A DNA stretch of 64,000 nucleotides from assembly GCF_003228315.1 (NCBI RefSeq), contig NZ_CP029693.1, positions 4,763,501 through 4,827,500 of the forward strand, written 5' to 3'. The stretch's first letter is position 1; each line of letters starts with the position of its first letter. The position numbers and the translations under genes are program-made. The stretch is from Pseudomonas putida. Lineage in GTDB: Bacteria; Pseudomonadota; Gammaproteobacteria; Pseudomonadales; Pseudomonadaceae. The notes under the pieces were generated by a model. The model searched no databases. It saw nothing but the letters and a program-made list of their open reading frames with translations, and was not told where the DNA came from. Positions 52,890-62,066 of this stretch are shown here, in pieces.

Positions 52890-53834
52890 ATGGACTTCAA
52901 AGACTATTACAAGATTCTCGGCGTGGAGCCGACAGCTGACGACAAGGCGATCAAGGCGGCCTATCGCAAGCTGGCGCGCAAATACCACCCCGACGTCAGC
53001 AAGGAAAAGGACGCCGAAGCCAAGTTCAAGGACGCCTCGGAAGCGTATGAGGCGCTGAAAAGCGCCGACAAGCGCGCCGAATACGACGACCTGCGCCGTT
53101 ATGGCCAGCATGGCCAGCCGTTCCAGGGGCCACCGGGCTGGCAGAGCCGGGGTGGTTTCGGTGGCGGTCAGGACACTGGCGACTTTTCGGACTTCTTCAG
53201 TTCTATCTTCGGCAACCGTGGCCCAGGCTTCGGCGGTGGCGGGCAATCGCGTCGAAGCACCGGGCGCCGAGGGCAGGATGTGGAAATGGAACTGGGTATT
53301 TTCCTTGAAGAAACCCTGTCCAACGAATCGAAGAAGGTCACCTTTCAGGTGCCGCAGTACAACGCGGCGGGCCAGCACGTCAGCAACACCCCGAAAAGCC
53401 TGAACGTGAAAATCCCCGCCGGCGTGAGCGACGGCGAGCGCATCCGCCTCAAGGGCCAGGGTGCACCGGGCACTGGCGGTGGCGCCAACGGCGATCTGTA
53501 CCTGACGATCCGTTTTGCGCCGCACCCGAAGTTCGACGTCGAAGGCGAAAACCTGATCATCACGCTGCCACTGGCACCGTGGGAGCTGGCGCTGGGTACC
53601 GAAGTCGCGGTGCCGACCCTGACCGGCAAGATCAACCTCAAGGTCCCGGCCGGCAGCCAGAATGGCCAGCGCATGCGCGCCAAGGGCCACGGCCTGCTGA
53701 ACAAGTCGGGTGAGCGCGGTTACCTGTTCGTGCAACTGAAGGCCGTCATGCCGAAAAAAACCGACGATGACATCAAGGCCCTGTGGCAGGAGCTGGCGAA
53801 GAAAGCCGCGTTCGATCCGCGAGAGAACTTCTGA
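52890..53834 (+). CDS. cbpA: Curved DNA-binding protein CbpA (DnaJ family)
   Basis: Nucleoid-linked co-chaperone for DnaK. The 314 residues have an N-terminal J domain (MDFKDYYKILGVEPTADDKA) with HPD at residues 33-35, a Gly/Phe-rich linker (GGFGGGQDTGDFSDFFSSIF), and two C-terminal DnaJ substrate-binding domains with no zinc fingers. This matches CbpA rather than DnaJ. The start at 52890 is preferred over an ATG or GTG five codons upstream. cbpM follows after 24 bases. Confidence 0.95.
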   Translation: MDFKDYYKILGVEPTADDKAIKAAYRKLARKYHPDVSKEKDAEAKFKDASEAYEALKSADKRAEYDDLRRYGQHGQPFQGPPGWQSRGGFGGGQDTGDFSDFFSSIFGNRGPGFGGGGQSRRSTGRRGQDVEMELGIFLEETLSNESKKVTFQVPQYNAAGQHVSNTPKSLNVKIPAGVSDGERIRLKGQGAPGTGGGANGDLYLTIRFAPHPKFDVEGENLIITLPLAPWELALGTEVAVPTLTGKINLKVPAGSQNGQRMRAKGHGLLNKSGERGYLFVQLKAVMPKKTDDDIKALWQELAKKAAFDPRENF

Positions 53835-53858
53835 TTTGGCATTAAGGAGCTACTGACC

Positions 53859-54164
53859 ATGAGCAGTCCCCTGATCGTTCAACTGGACTTGGCAGAATTC
53901 TGTGAGGCGACCGACCTGTCGGACGTCTACGTGATCGAAATCGTCGAGCACGGCATCCTCGAACCTCAGGGGACGGCACCCAGGGATTGGCGTTTCACCG
54001 ATTACGAGCTGGCGCTGGCCAAGCGTGCCGCCAAGTTGCGCCATGACCTGGAGCTGGATTGGGAAGGCGTCGCCCTGGCGCTGGACCTGCTGGAAGAGGT
54101 CCAACTGCTGCGGGCGGAGAACCGGATGCTCAAGCAGCGGTTGGGGCGGTTGGTCGTCGAATAG
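53859..54164 (+). CDS. cbpM: CbpA modulator CbpM
   Basis: Anti-co-chaperone that binds the CbpA J domain and blocks its DnaK and DNA activity. The 101-residue protein has a MerR-like helical start (LAEFCEATDLSDVYVIEIVE) and a Leu-heptad C-terminus (LALDLLEEVQLLRAENRMLK). It is immediately after cbpA, and its ATG follows AAGGAG. Confidence 0.93.
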   Translation: MSSPLIVQLDLAEFCEATDLSDVYVIEIVEHGILEPQGTAPRDWRFTDYELALAKRAAKLRHDLELDWEGVALALDLLEEVQLLRAENRMLKQRLGRLVVE

Positions 54165-54187
54165 CGTTCATCCTGCAGGTGGCGGGT

Positions 54188-55315
54188 TCAGGCCTTGCGC
54201 GGTAACACCACGGTAAACACTGTTCCTTGAGCTTCACTGGAGCTCACTTCGATTGTCCCCCCATGCGCATCCACCACCTGCTTGACGATGAACAATCCCA
54301 AGCCAAGGCTGGTGGACGGCTGGCCCAGTTCTTCGTCGGCGCTGCGTACCAGCGGGTCGAAGATCGTGCCGATGGCCTCTTCGGCGATCGGCGAGCCGAT
54401 GTTGTGCACCGTCAGGCGAACGGTGTCTGGCAAGCCTGTTAGCGTCACCGTTACATCGCGTTTGTTCGAGCCATGCTGCAGTGCATTGCCAATCAGGTTT
54501 TGCAGCAGCTGACCCAGTCGCGCGGCATCCCAGTTGCCCTGTGTATCACCCTCTACGATCACCGTCGGATCGCACTCCGGATTACCGGCGCAGGCCAGTG
54601 CGATCGCTGCATGCGTCGCGTCGGCCAGGTCCATGGGCGCCGGTTCGATCGGCAGGTCCCTGCCCAGGCGACTGCGCACCAGTTCCAGCAAGTCGCTGAC
54701 CATGGCCGCCATGTGCCGGGCGCCGTGTTTGATGTTGTTGGCACAGACCAGAGCATCGCCCTCCAGCCTGACTTTGCGCAGCAGTACTTCGGTGGACATG
54801 CTCACGGCTTGCAAGGGCGCGCGCAGGTCGTGACCGAGAATCGCCAGAAAGATGTCCCGCGAGCGATTGACCTGTTCGGCGTAGGCCGCGGTGGATTCGG
54901 CAAGGGCTTCATCGATGGCTTCGTTGAAGCGGATCATGTCCTGGAAGTACGCCATATCCGGTGATTCCAGACTGTTTACCCACAGGCGAATCACGCAGGC
55001 ACGCAGGTGGCGGAATTCGCTGGTCATCTGCACCAGGTCGAAGCCCACGGTATGTCGCAACTCGCCATGGCTGGCGCCGGCTTCATCCAGGCTTGGGGTT
55101 TTTTCCGGGCCTTCACCCTTGGCCTTGGCCATCTGTTCACTGACGCTCTGCGGCTTGCACATGTCCCGCGCAGCGGCCAGCAGAATGGCCTTGGCGTGGT
55201 CACGCAGGCCCGTCTGGTCAAGGTAGTCGGCAGCCGGTGTGATGGTCCTGGCGAACTGTTCCCATTCATCGACGATACGGTCCACCTGTTGCCGGATGAA
55301 TTCGGGTAAGCGCAT
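54188..55315 (-). CDS. Orphan sensor histidine kinase
   Basis: A soluble 375-residue kinase. An N-terminal helical domain of about 140 residues (MRLPEFIRQQVDRIVDEWEQ) of the RsbRD-N/rsbR-like type precedes the dimerisation helix, with His162 in LAILGHDLRAPLQAVSMSTE. The HATPase domain has LLQNLIGNALQHGSNKRDVT (N-box) and LGLGLFIVKQVVDAHGG (G-box). No membrane segments and no adjacent response regulator are seen. The ATG follows AGGAAACACCC. Signal unknown. Confidence 0.9.
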   Translation of the reverse strand: MRLPEFIRQQVDRIVDEWEQFARTITPAADYLDQTGLRDHAKAILLAAARDMCKPQSVSEQMAKAKGEGPEKTPSLDEAGASHGELRHTVGFDLVQMTSEFRHLRACVIRLWVNSLESPDMAYFQDMIRFNEAIDEALAESTAAYAEQVNRSRDIFLAILGHDLRAPLQAVSMSTEVLLRKVRLEGDALVCANNIKHGARHMAAMVSDLLELVRSRLGRDLPIEPAPMDLADATHAAIALACAGNPECDPTVIVEGDTQGNWDAARLGQLLQNLIGNALQHGSNKRDVTVTLTGLPDTVRLTVHNIGSPIAEEAIGTIFDPLVRSADEELGQPSTSLGLGLFIVKQVVDAHGGTIEVSSSEAQGTVFTVVLPRKA

Positions 55316-55450
55316 GGGTGTTTCCTGAGGGGAGGAGGGGAACGAGTCGAAATAGTAGCCCCTTTGGATCGGCTGTAAACCTGCCGCAGGGCGGTTGCAT
55401 GTTGAGGCACTTGAACGGCGGTACGGATCTATATCCATTCGTTTGATTTT

Positions 55451-55461
55451 CGAACGGTTCG
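55451..55461. promoter_or_regulatory. Short palindrome CGAACGGTTCG upstream of the LRR-NEL gene
   Basis: An 11-base perfect palindrome in the 243-base gap between the kinase and the LRR-NEL gene. It is a possible operator. Confidence 0.3.
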
Positions 55462-55514
55462 CGTGTTTATCCCGTGTTTATGGGCAATCATTCGCGCTTT
55501 TTTTTGGCTGATGC

Positions 55515-55543
55515 ATGAATAGTCTATTGGCTCCACTATTCAT
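55515..55543 (+). promoter_or_regulatory. Inverted repeat in the leader of the LRR-NEL gene
   Basis: ATGAATAGT and ACTATTCAT (perfect nine-base arms, 11-base loop) end 16 bases before the start codon, just upstream of GAAGG. It may be an operator or an mRNA hairpin near the ribosome site. No HrpL-like (hrp) box was recognised in the gap. Confidence 0.5.
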
Positions 55544-55558
55544 TCGAAGGTTTGAACC

Positions 55559-58500
55559 ATGTCTGATTTGCAAGGAAGCAATCCGGCGAGCACCCCGGAT
55601 TATCAAGGTGTTCACGAGCAACGCGTTAACCGGGTCATTCCCGCCGCAATAAAAAACGCGTCGCCCGCCACGCTTGAATCGATGTTGAAGCTCAAGGCAA
55701 CGATGCCTGACTGGTACATCCCATTGCCGGAGAAAGATCGGCAGCATTTAAAAGCGCTGGTTGACGAGCGCTGGCGCTTGCAGGGCGAGCTGGATGAATT
55801 GCTGGTTGATCTGCAAAGCGATATCGATGCCTTTGCCAAACCGTTGCTCAAGACCTCGTTGCAGGCCAACTTCAACAACTTTGAAGATCCAGAAAAACTG
55901 TCACTGGTCCTTGAGGTGCCTGACAGCCTCATTTTCGGCATTGATAAGGGGGCCACGCGCGTACGCAGCAGCTCGCTTCTTGCCGCCGCGCTGCACAATT
56001 TTGAAGAAGCGGAAACCCGGGAAGATGCCTTCAGGAGCGGGTCGGGTGTTTTCCGCTCCAATCCCCAAGGCACGCCAGGACGAATCAAGGCCATTACACC
56101 GGCACGGTTCGCCAGCTTGTGTCGTCGGCTGGACATTGGCGCGCAGTATCAAACCCATCTCCAGGCGAAGCTGGCGCCAACGGACCCCGTCGCCGAGCGC
56201 ACCTTGCGCGAACGCTCGATTGCCAGTGAAAAAGCCGCCTTCAGGTCATCGACTGTTATCGCTCGCTTCAAAGGCGATATCAGCGTCGAGGCCTTTAGCC
56301 GGCTGCAGGACATTGCCGAGGGTAAAAAAGAACTCAGGTTCCACGGCTTGCCCCTGCGTAACCATAGGTTGTCGCTGATGGGGTTCCGCCTGGCATCCAT
56401 CGTGCTGTTCAGCGCCGTGGGTGAGCCCTCTGTAGTGAAAAAGGCCGTGGATGCCTTGACGCCCGCCAGCTTGAGGTTCTGGACCGACTGGTCTCGGCGA
56501 ATGCCGTTTCTACCCGGCAACGCGTATGAGCAATACAAACTGGTCCAGGCCTTTTTCGCCAATGGCCCCACCGGCGTCGCGGACGAAATGCTGCGCAGTG
56601 ATGACATTTACAATCAAAGCCGTCTCACCGGCCCATTGATCGCCTATGTTCCCGACGACCCTGACCATCCACTCAAGGAATATGCCTCCCTGACCGAGTT
56701 CATGAAGGTATTGATCGGTCAGCTGCGCGACCCGCAATACCAGGCGTTTTTCAGCCAGTTCGTGGCGCAGAAGGACAAAGGCCATTTTTTTGCCCGGGTC
56801 AACGAACGGCTCAAGACCATCTCCTGGCATCAGCGCGAACCACTCGACATGGGGCCCTGGTGGCGCGAGACCGCCATCGAGAATCCAAATGCCGAGCCCA
56901 TCACCAATCTGATCGCCAATGACCTGTGGCTCTCGCTGTTTCTGGAGCGGCGAGCCAAGGTCCTCCTCGATGCGCGATACATCGCCGTGCCAACCGGCGA
57001 TGAAGATGCAACCAGTCGCTGGAAACGCCTGACCAGCTATCGCTCGGCGACAACCGCGCAAAAGAAAATCCTGGCTGACAGCCACACACGCTTTCGCGAG
57101 AGCTTGAACCAGATCGAGACCAGGCTCGGCCGCATCAAGGATGTTTTCGAGTTTGCCGAGCAACCGCTCAGGAACGCGATCAAGGCACAGTTCAAGCTGG
57201 ACCTGGATGTCCGGAATGTTTATTTCGCCCGTAAATACGGCTTCAAGGATCGGGATGATTTTTATGGTTTCCTTGTTTTCGAGCAGCAGAACACCCAAAG
57301 CCTGCGCTACGAATATCGGGGTATTTCATTGCTGGAAGCGGCGCTGGCCAATTTTGAGCCTGATGAAGAACAGCCTTCGCGCTGCAACGACTGCCAGCTC
57401 ATAACCGGTTGGAGCAGCTATGACGGCGAGGTCCTTCCCACGTTCGAAGCCGTCAATTCCGAGGCCAAGCCCGTCGCCCCCCATGACTTCGCCAAACTTT
57501 GCCGCACACTCGACCTCGGGGCGCTGTATCAGAAACACATCAAGGACATCGTTGAACCAGAAACGGCTGATGAGCGCCTGGCGCTCGCGCTCCAACTGGA
57601 GGAGCACCAGCGACGACGGCTGGCGCTGAGTACCGAGTTGGCCTGGCTGCAATCGGGGATCAGTCGGGACGCCTATCAGATGCTGAAAAAAGTGCTGACA
57701 GGCGACAGCGGTGCGACGCTGGACGGCAGGCCGGTGACCTTCGCGACAGTGCAAGTGTTCGGTATCGAGTTGGTGGGGCCTTTGCTGATCGGTCCCAATC
57801 GCAGGGATGCAGGTCGGGTGGAGCGTCTGACGGTTTACTTACCCAACGATCCGCAGCAACCGTTGAAGGAATATCCATCCAGCGCCGATTTCATGGCAGA
57901 CCTGCGAACCCGCTTGCACAGCAGTGCCTATAGGCGCTTTTTCAGCCAGTTTGTACCCGTGCGTCAGCAGGGGATTTTTTTTGCGCAGTTCAACAAGTTG
58001 TACAACCCCTCCAGCCTTGGCGCTCAGGCGGATTACTCACTGCAATCCAGGCCTGTGAGGCTGCCTCTGGATGAGGCCTACATCGAAGGCGAACTGTGGA
58101 AGCAATTGCGCCTGAAGGCGGTCGCCAGGCTCTATGCCGATGCACGAGCCATTGCCGTGCCCACCGGTGATGAAGACCGCGATGCTCGTACAGCGCGACT
58201 GGCGAGTTATCTGGATGCGGTGGTGAGCGTGTTCAATCTGGCGGCCTTCGTTGTGCCGGGGTTGGGGCCGATCATGCTGACAGTCGGGGCGGCACAAATG
58301 CTGGATGACGCTTTCGAGGGGATCGAGGCGTATGAGCAGGGTGAGCCCAGGGAGATGTGGGCACACTTTTCCAGCGTGGCGTTGAATGTCGCGTTCATCG
58401 GTGCAGGCGCGGCGGTGCTGCCCAATGTCCATCTGTCGACGAGCGTGGATAACCTCAAACTCGTGACCTTGCCGGATGGCCGGCAGAAGTTGTGGAACCC

Positions 58501-61500
58501 GGATCTGTCGCGCTATGAATCTCTCCACAATCCGGCGCCCGAAACCGTACCCGATGGACTTGGGCTGTATTCGCACAACGGGCAAATGGTTTTGTCGATT
58601 GATGGCGACCAATACCAGGTCAAACAGGACCCGGTCAGTGAACAGTTCCGTATCCAGCATCCGACTCGACCCAAGGCCTACAGCCCTGAACTCTTTCATA
58701 ACGGCGAAGGCGCCTGGCGTCATGAGCTGGAACGCCCGCAAACATGGGAAGGCGCGAAGCTTATGCGCAGGCTAGGGCCATTGGTCGAAGGTTTCAGCGA
58801 TGCCGAGCTGGAACAGATCCGACGGGTCAGCGGCATCGATACCGACGTACTGCGTCGCTTGCATGCCGAAAGCGAAACGATGCCGGCCATCCTGAGCGAT
58901 ACCGTTAAAAGATTCAGGGCCTATGGCGATGCGGTCAGGATCGCCCAAGGCATTGATGAAGGCTCACTCTCCGCAGCGCTGTGCAGTTACGCCGCCTCTC
59001 TGGCGGTGGAGTTGCCGGGGTGGCCGGCAAACAAGGCGATAGAGGCATTTTCGGGAGCCGGCCTGGGTGGGCCTTCGGTCAAGTACGGCATGCCCGACGC
59101 CTTGGCGCAAGACATCATCAAAGTCAGTCGTGTGGAGCTGATGAGTGGCCGGTTACCCGCACGTATCATCGAGTCCTTCAACGAAGCCGACGTCAAATCG
59201 CTATTGCCTCAATACACTCCCGGAACGCCTGAGGAACGTATCAGCACCTTGCGAAAACAGCTGCAGCAACAGGCGATCAAAGACCGGGCACGGTTGATGC
59301 GCAGCCTCTACGCCGAGCAACAACAGCCAGCTGACGCGGCGGTGACCGTGGTGCAGCGGGACTTCACCGGTGTGCCTTCGTTAATGATCCGGGAGCTGTT
59401 GGCCGATACCACGCCCACCGAGCGGGCGACGTTGGCCACCCATGGACGTGTTCCACTGCGGGTGGCCGAAGGCGTGCGCCGATTGCAGCAGCAGATTCGC
59501 CTGACTCGAGCCTATGAGGGGCTGTACTTCGAGGAGTTGATCGACAAGGACACTGAAATCCTGGCGATCAACTCGTTGAGACGATTGCCCGGTTGGGTGA
59601 ACGGTATCCGTCTTGAAATACGCGAAGGCGCGCTTGAGGGCGGACTGCGCGCCAGTGTCGGCCCCGAGGATGCCGGCGAGCGCAAGGTGCTGGTGCGAGT
59701 GGGCGAGGGGCGCTATGAAGCGCGCAACGACCGTGACGAACATCTGCATGGCACCGACAATCTCTATGCCTCGATTCAGCATGCGCTGTCCGATCGGCAC
59801 CGTCAGGCCATTGGACTGCCCCATGTGTCTCAAGGCACGCAGCTGAAGACGATGCTCATCGAGCATCAATTGTCACGCGCTCAACTTCGGCCGCTGCTGA
59901 GGATGCAACCGCGCAAACAGCCATTTTTTAAATCGCCGATGCGCCTGTCCGGCGAGCGAATCGGCTACCCCTTGAGCGATCACCCTCGGACCAGTCAGTG
60001 GCAGCGAATTGTCGAGGAGCGGGTTCGCACGCTCTATCCCGCACTGTCACCGGCGCAGCTCAACGGGTTTATCGAGAGCATGGGCGACCGGCAAGAAGCG
60101 ACCCTGATAACCCTCGAGCGTGAATTCAAGCAACTTGATCACACCTTGCAAAACTGGCAACGAACCCAGTTGGACGTGCCGCCCGGCGTGCGCCAGACAG
60201 CGGACTTTGCCCAGCAGCGTCGCGCCCGACTGACGATTATCAAAGCCCTCAAGCAGGCCTGGCAGCGAACGGGAGAGGTCGATCTCGATATCAATGGTCA
60301 ACCCCAGGGCCAGTTCATCGATTTATCCAGCATCGATCTTCAGGGGCAACTGGATCTGTTGCCGCCGCTGACGGCCAATTTCGATCATGTCACCCACCTG
60401 GATTTATCGGGGGCGAGCATCGATGTGGACGCCGATGGGTTCCTGCGTCATTTCCGACGCTTGCGCAGGTTGAACCTCAGCAGTAACGGTCTGTTCGAGC
60501 TGCCTGTGCCGCTGGATCGAATGAGTCATCTGACTGAGCTGGATCTGTCCGACAACCTGATCGAACTTGACCCATCGGCTGTGACCCGATTGCGTGGGCT
60601 GGCGCGTCTGCAATTCCTCGGACTTGAGGGCAATCCTTTGCGGCTGTCACCGGACGTGGGACAGATGCCGGACCTGACGATGCTGCTGCTGGCGGATACC
60701 GGTCTGAATGCCTGGCCCGTGGGGCTGTTCGATCAGCACCGAGGTCCGATGTTCAACCTGGATTTGAGTGCCAATGTGCTTGAGCACATTCCACAAGTGG
60801 AGCCCGGATCGGATGGCGCCGAGGTGGTGGCGCGCACGACCATCAGTCAGGAGCCTCGCTATATATCCGAGCAAAATCTTCAAATGATCAGGGACTATCG
60901 CCAATCGGTGGGGCTCGAACCGGATCGGCCCTATCCACCCCGGGGCATACTCGACAGCATTCAATGGCGCGCAGGCCTTACTGACGAGCAATGGCGCGCC
61001 AAGCAGGACGCCTGGGACAGCCTCGAACATGAACATGGCTCCGAACCGTTCTTCCGCGAACTCAGGAAGTTGGCGCAGTCGGCTGACGCCCTTGCGACAG
61101 AAAAAGCAGCGAGAGCCGAGCTGTGCAGCAAGGTCTGGGAAATGATCGAAGCGGCCACCGCAAACAGCACGCTTCGCAAAGTGCTCTTTCGCATGGCCGC
61201 AGCGCCCACAACCTGCGTCGATGCCGGAGCGCAACTGTTCAACGCCATGGGCCTGGAAGTGCTGATCTTCCAGGCGTATGAACTGGGTGCACACGACCTG
61301 ATCGAAACTGCGTTGCTGGAATTGGCCCGGGGCAAGTCGCGCCTGGACGAGTTGGGCAGGATCGCCCGCGAGCGCATTGGCGAGCTGTTGGGTCAGGGAC
61401 GTCAGTTCCCGCAGTACGATGAGCAGGGACTGGTGATACCCCGTCGTGATGCTCAGGGGCAGGTGATTGCGGATATCGATGAGGTGGAGATTCATATGAT

Positions 61501-62026
61501 CTATCCCACGCAATTGGCGCAGCGCCTGGAGTTACCCTGGCAGTCCCGCAAGATGATGTTCCGGGTGCCTGATGTCACACGCGAGATGATTCAACGTGCC
61601 TATACCCGGGTACTGGAAAAGGAGCAGGGAGCGCTGTTGCAGGAACGGATCCTCGAACAACCCTTCTGGGTCAATTTCATGATGCGGTCGAACCCGGAAC
61701 CGCTCAACGCATTGCGCGCCAAGGCCGAGATTTCACTGGACTTGCAGGCTGCACAACAAGCCTGGATCGACAGCGATTCGTCCGTGCACAAAATTTACTG
61801 GCGGGGGGAAGTTGTCCGGTTGGGAAAACTGTTGGGTAAACCAGACAGTGAAATATCACCCGGCATGGTCATGAGTGATGCGCAGTACTACGCCGACATG
61901 GAAACAATCGCCGTGCAAGAAAAGGAACTGGTCCGCAAACTGACCCACGAAGCGATGCAGCGCGCCAGATTGCAGCGTTCGGAAATGGCCTTCAGAGTCG
62001 AGGGAGATGCGCACGCTGGGGTTTAA
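55559..62026 (+). CDS. Giant dermonecrotic-toxin-like LRR protein with NEL-type E3 ubiquitin ligase domain
   Basis: Probable effector or toxin of 2155 residues. The N-terminus has no signal peptide and holds two related domains offset by about 390 residues, of the dermonecrotic-toxin-like DUF6543 type by my reading. Both carry HPLKEY or QPLKEY, F-x2-FFSQFV, and DAR-x-IAVPTGDED at residues 471 and 861. A hydrophobic stretch at about 886-960 (FNLAAFVVPGLGPIMLTVGA, then NVAFIGAGAAVLPNV) may insert in membranes. Leucine-rich repeats lie at about 1606-1740 (THLDLSGASI, RRLNLSSNGL, TELDLSDNLI). The C-terminal NEL-like domain has Cys1886 in TTCVDAGAQLF, equivalent to the CxD catalytic site of IpaH/SspH ligases. 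Domain names are from memory. Confidence 0.85.
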   Translation: MSDLQGSNPASTPDYQGVHEQRVNRVIPAAIKNASPATLESMLKLKATMPDWYIPLPEKDRQHLKALVDERWRLQGELDELLVDLQSDIDAFAKPLLKTSLQANFNNFEDPEKLSLVLEVPDSLIFGIDKGATRVRSSSLLAAALHNFEEAETREDAFRSGSGVFRSNPQGTPGRIKAITPARFASLCRRLDIGAQYQTHLQAKLAPTDPVAERTLRERSIASEKAAFRSSTVIARFKGDISVEAFSRLQDIAEGKKELRFHGLPLRNHRLSLMGFRLASIVLFSAVGEPSVVKKAVDALTPASLRFWTDWSRRMPFLPGNAYEQYKLVQAFFANGPTGVADEMLRSDDIYNQSRLTGPLIAYVPDDPDHPLKEYASLTEFMKVLIGQLRDPQYQAFFSQFVAQKDKGHFFARVNERLKTISWHQREPLDMGPWWRETAIENPNAEPITNLIANDLWLSLFLERRAKVLLDARYIAVPTGDEDATSRWKRLTSYRSATTAQKKILADSHTRFRESLNQIETRLGRIKDVFEFAEQPLRNAIKAQFKLDLDVRNVYFARKYGFKDRDDFYGFLVFEQQNTQSLRYEYRGISLLEAALANFEPDEEQPSRCNDCQLITGWSSYDGEVLPTFEAVNSEAKPVAPHDFAKLCRTLDLGALYQKHIKDIVEPETADERLALALQLEEHQRRRLALSTELAWLQSGISRDAYQMLKKVLTGDSGATLDGRPVTFATVQVFGIELVGPLLIGPNRRDAGRVERLTVYLPNDPQQPLKEYPSSADFMADLRTRLHSSAYRRFFSQFVPVRQQGIFFAQFNKLYNPSSLGAQADYSLQSRPVRLPLDEAYIEGELWKQLRLKAVARLYADARAIAVPTGDEDRDARTARLASYLDAVVSVFNLAAFVVPGLGPIMLTVGAAQMLDDAFEGIEAYEQGEPREMWAHFSSVALNVAFIGAGAAVLPNVHLSTSVDNLKLVTLPDGRQKLWNPDLSRYESLHNPAPETVPDGLGLYSHNGQMVLSIDGDQYQVKQDPVSEQFRIQHPTRPKAYSPELFHNGEGAWRHELERPQTWEGAKLMRRLGPLVEGFSDAELEQIRRVSGIDTDVLRRLHAESETMPAILSDTVKRFRAYGDAVRIAQGIDEGSLSAALCSYAASLAVELPGWPANKAIEAFSGAGLGGPSVKYGMPDALAQDIIKVSRVELMSGRLPARIIESFNEADVKSLLPQYTPGTPEERISTLRKQLQQQAIKDRARLMRSLYAEQQQPADAAVTVVQRDFTGVPSLMIRELLADTTPTERATLATHGRVPLRVAEGVRRLQQQIRLTRAYEGLYFEELIDKDTEILAINSLRRLPGWVNGIRLEIREGALEGGLRASVGPEDAGERKVLVRVGEGRYEARNDRDEHLHGTDNLYASIQHALSDRHRQAIGLPHVSQGTQLKTMLIEHQLSRAQLRPLLRMQPRKQPFFKSPMRLSGERIGYPLSDHPRTSQWQRIVEERVRTLYPALSPAQLNGFIESMGDRQEATLITLEREFKQLDHTLQNWQRTQLDVPPGVRQTADFAQQRRARLTIIKALKQAWQRTGEVDLDINGQPQGQFIDLSSIDLQGQLDLLPPLTANFDHVTHLDLSGASIDVDADGFLRHFRRLRRLNLSSNGLFELPVPLDRMSHLTELDLSDNLIELDPSAVTRLRGLARLQFLGLEGNPLRLSPDVGQMPDLTMLLLADTGLNAWPVGLFDQHRGPMFNLDLSANVLEHIPQVEPGSDGAEVVARTTISQEPRYISEQNLQMIRDYRQSVGLEPDRPYPPRGILDSIQWRAGLTDEQWRAKQDAWDSLEHEHGSEPFFRELRKLAQSADALATEKAARAELCSKVWEMIEAATANSTLRKVLFRMAAAPTTCVDAGAQLFNAMGLEVLIFQAYELGAHDLIETALLELARGKSRLDELGRIARERIGELLGQGRQFPQYDEQGLVIPRRDAQGQVIADIDEVEIHMIYPTQLAQRLELPWQSRKMMFRVPDVTREMIQRAYTRVLEKEQGALLQERILEQPFWVNFMMRSNPEPLNALRAKAEISLDLQAAQQAWIDSDSSVHKIYWRGEVVRLGKLLGKPDSEISPGMVMSDAQYYADMETIAVQEKELVRKLTHEAMQRARLQRSEMAFRVEGDAHAGV

Positions 62027-62031
62027 TCGAG

Positions 62032-62060
62032 CGCCCGGTCCGCATTGGTGGGGCCGGGCG
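62032..62060. terminator. Hairpin between convergent NEL gene and ureC
   Basis: CGCCCGG and CCGGGCG arms with a 15-base loop and a short TTCCTTT tail, in a 40-base gap serving both convergent genes. Confidence 0.55.
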
Positions 62061-62066
62061 TTCCTT

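Noticed and set aside
55316..55558. HrpL (hrp) box for the LRR-NEL gene
   Set aside because: GGAACG occurs but no CCAC element follows at the required distance.
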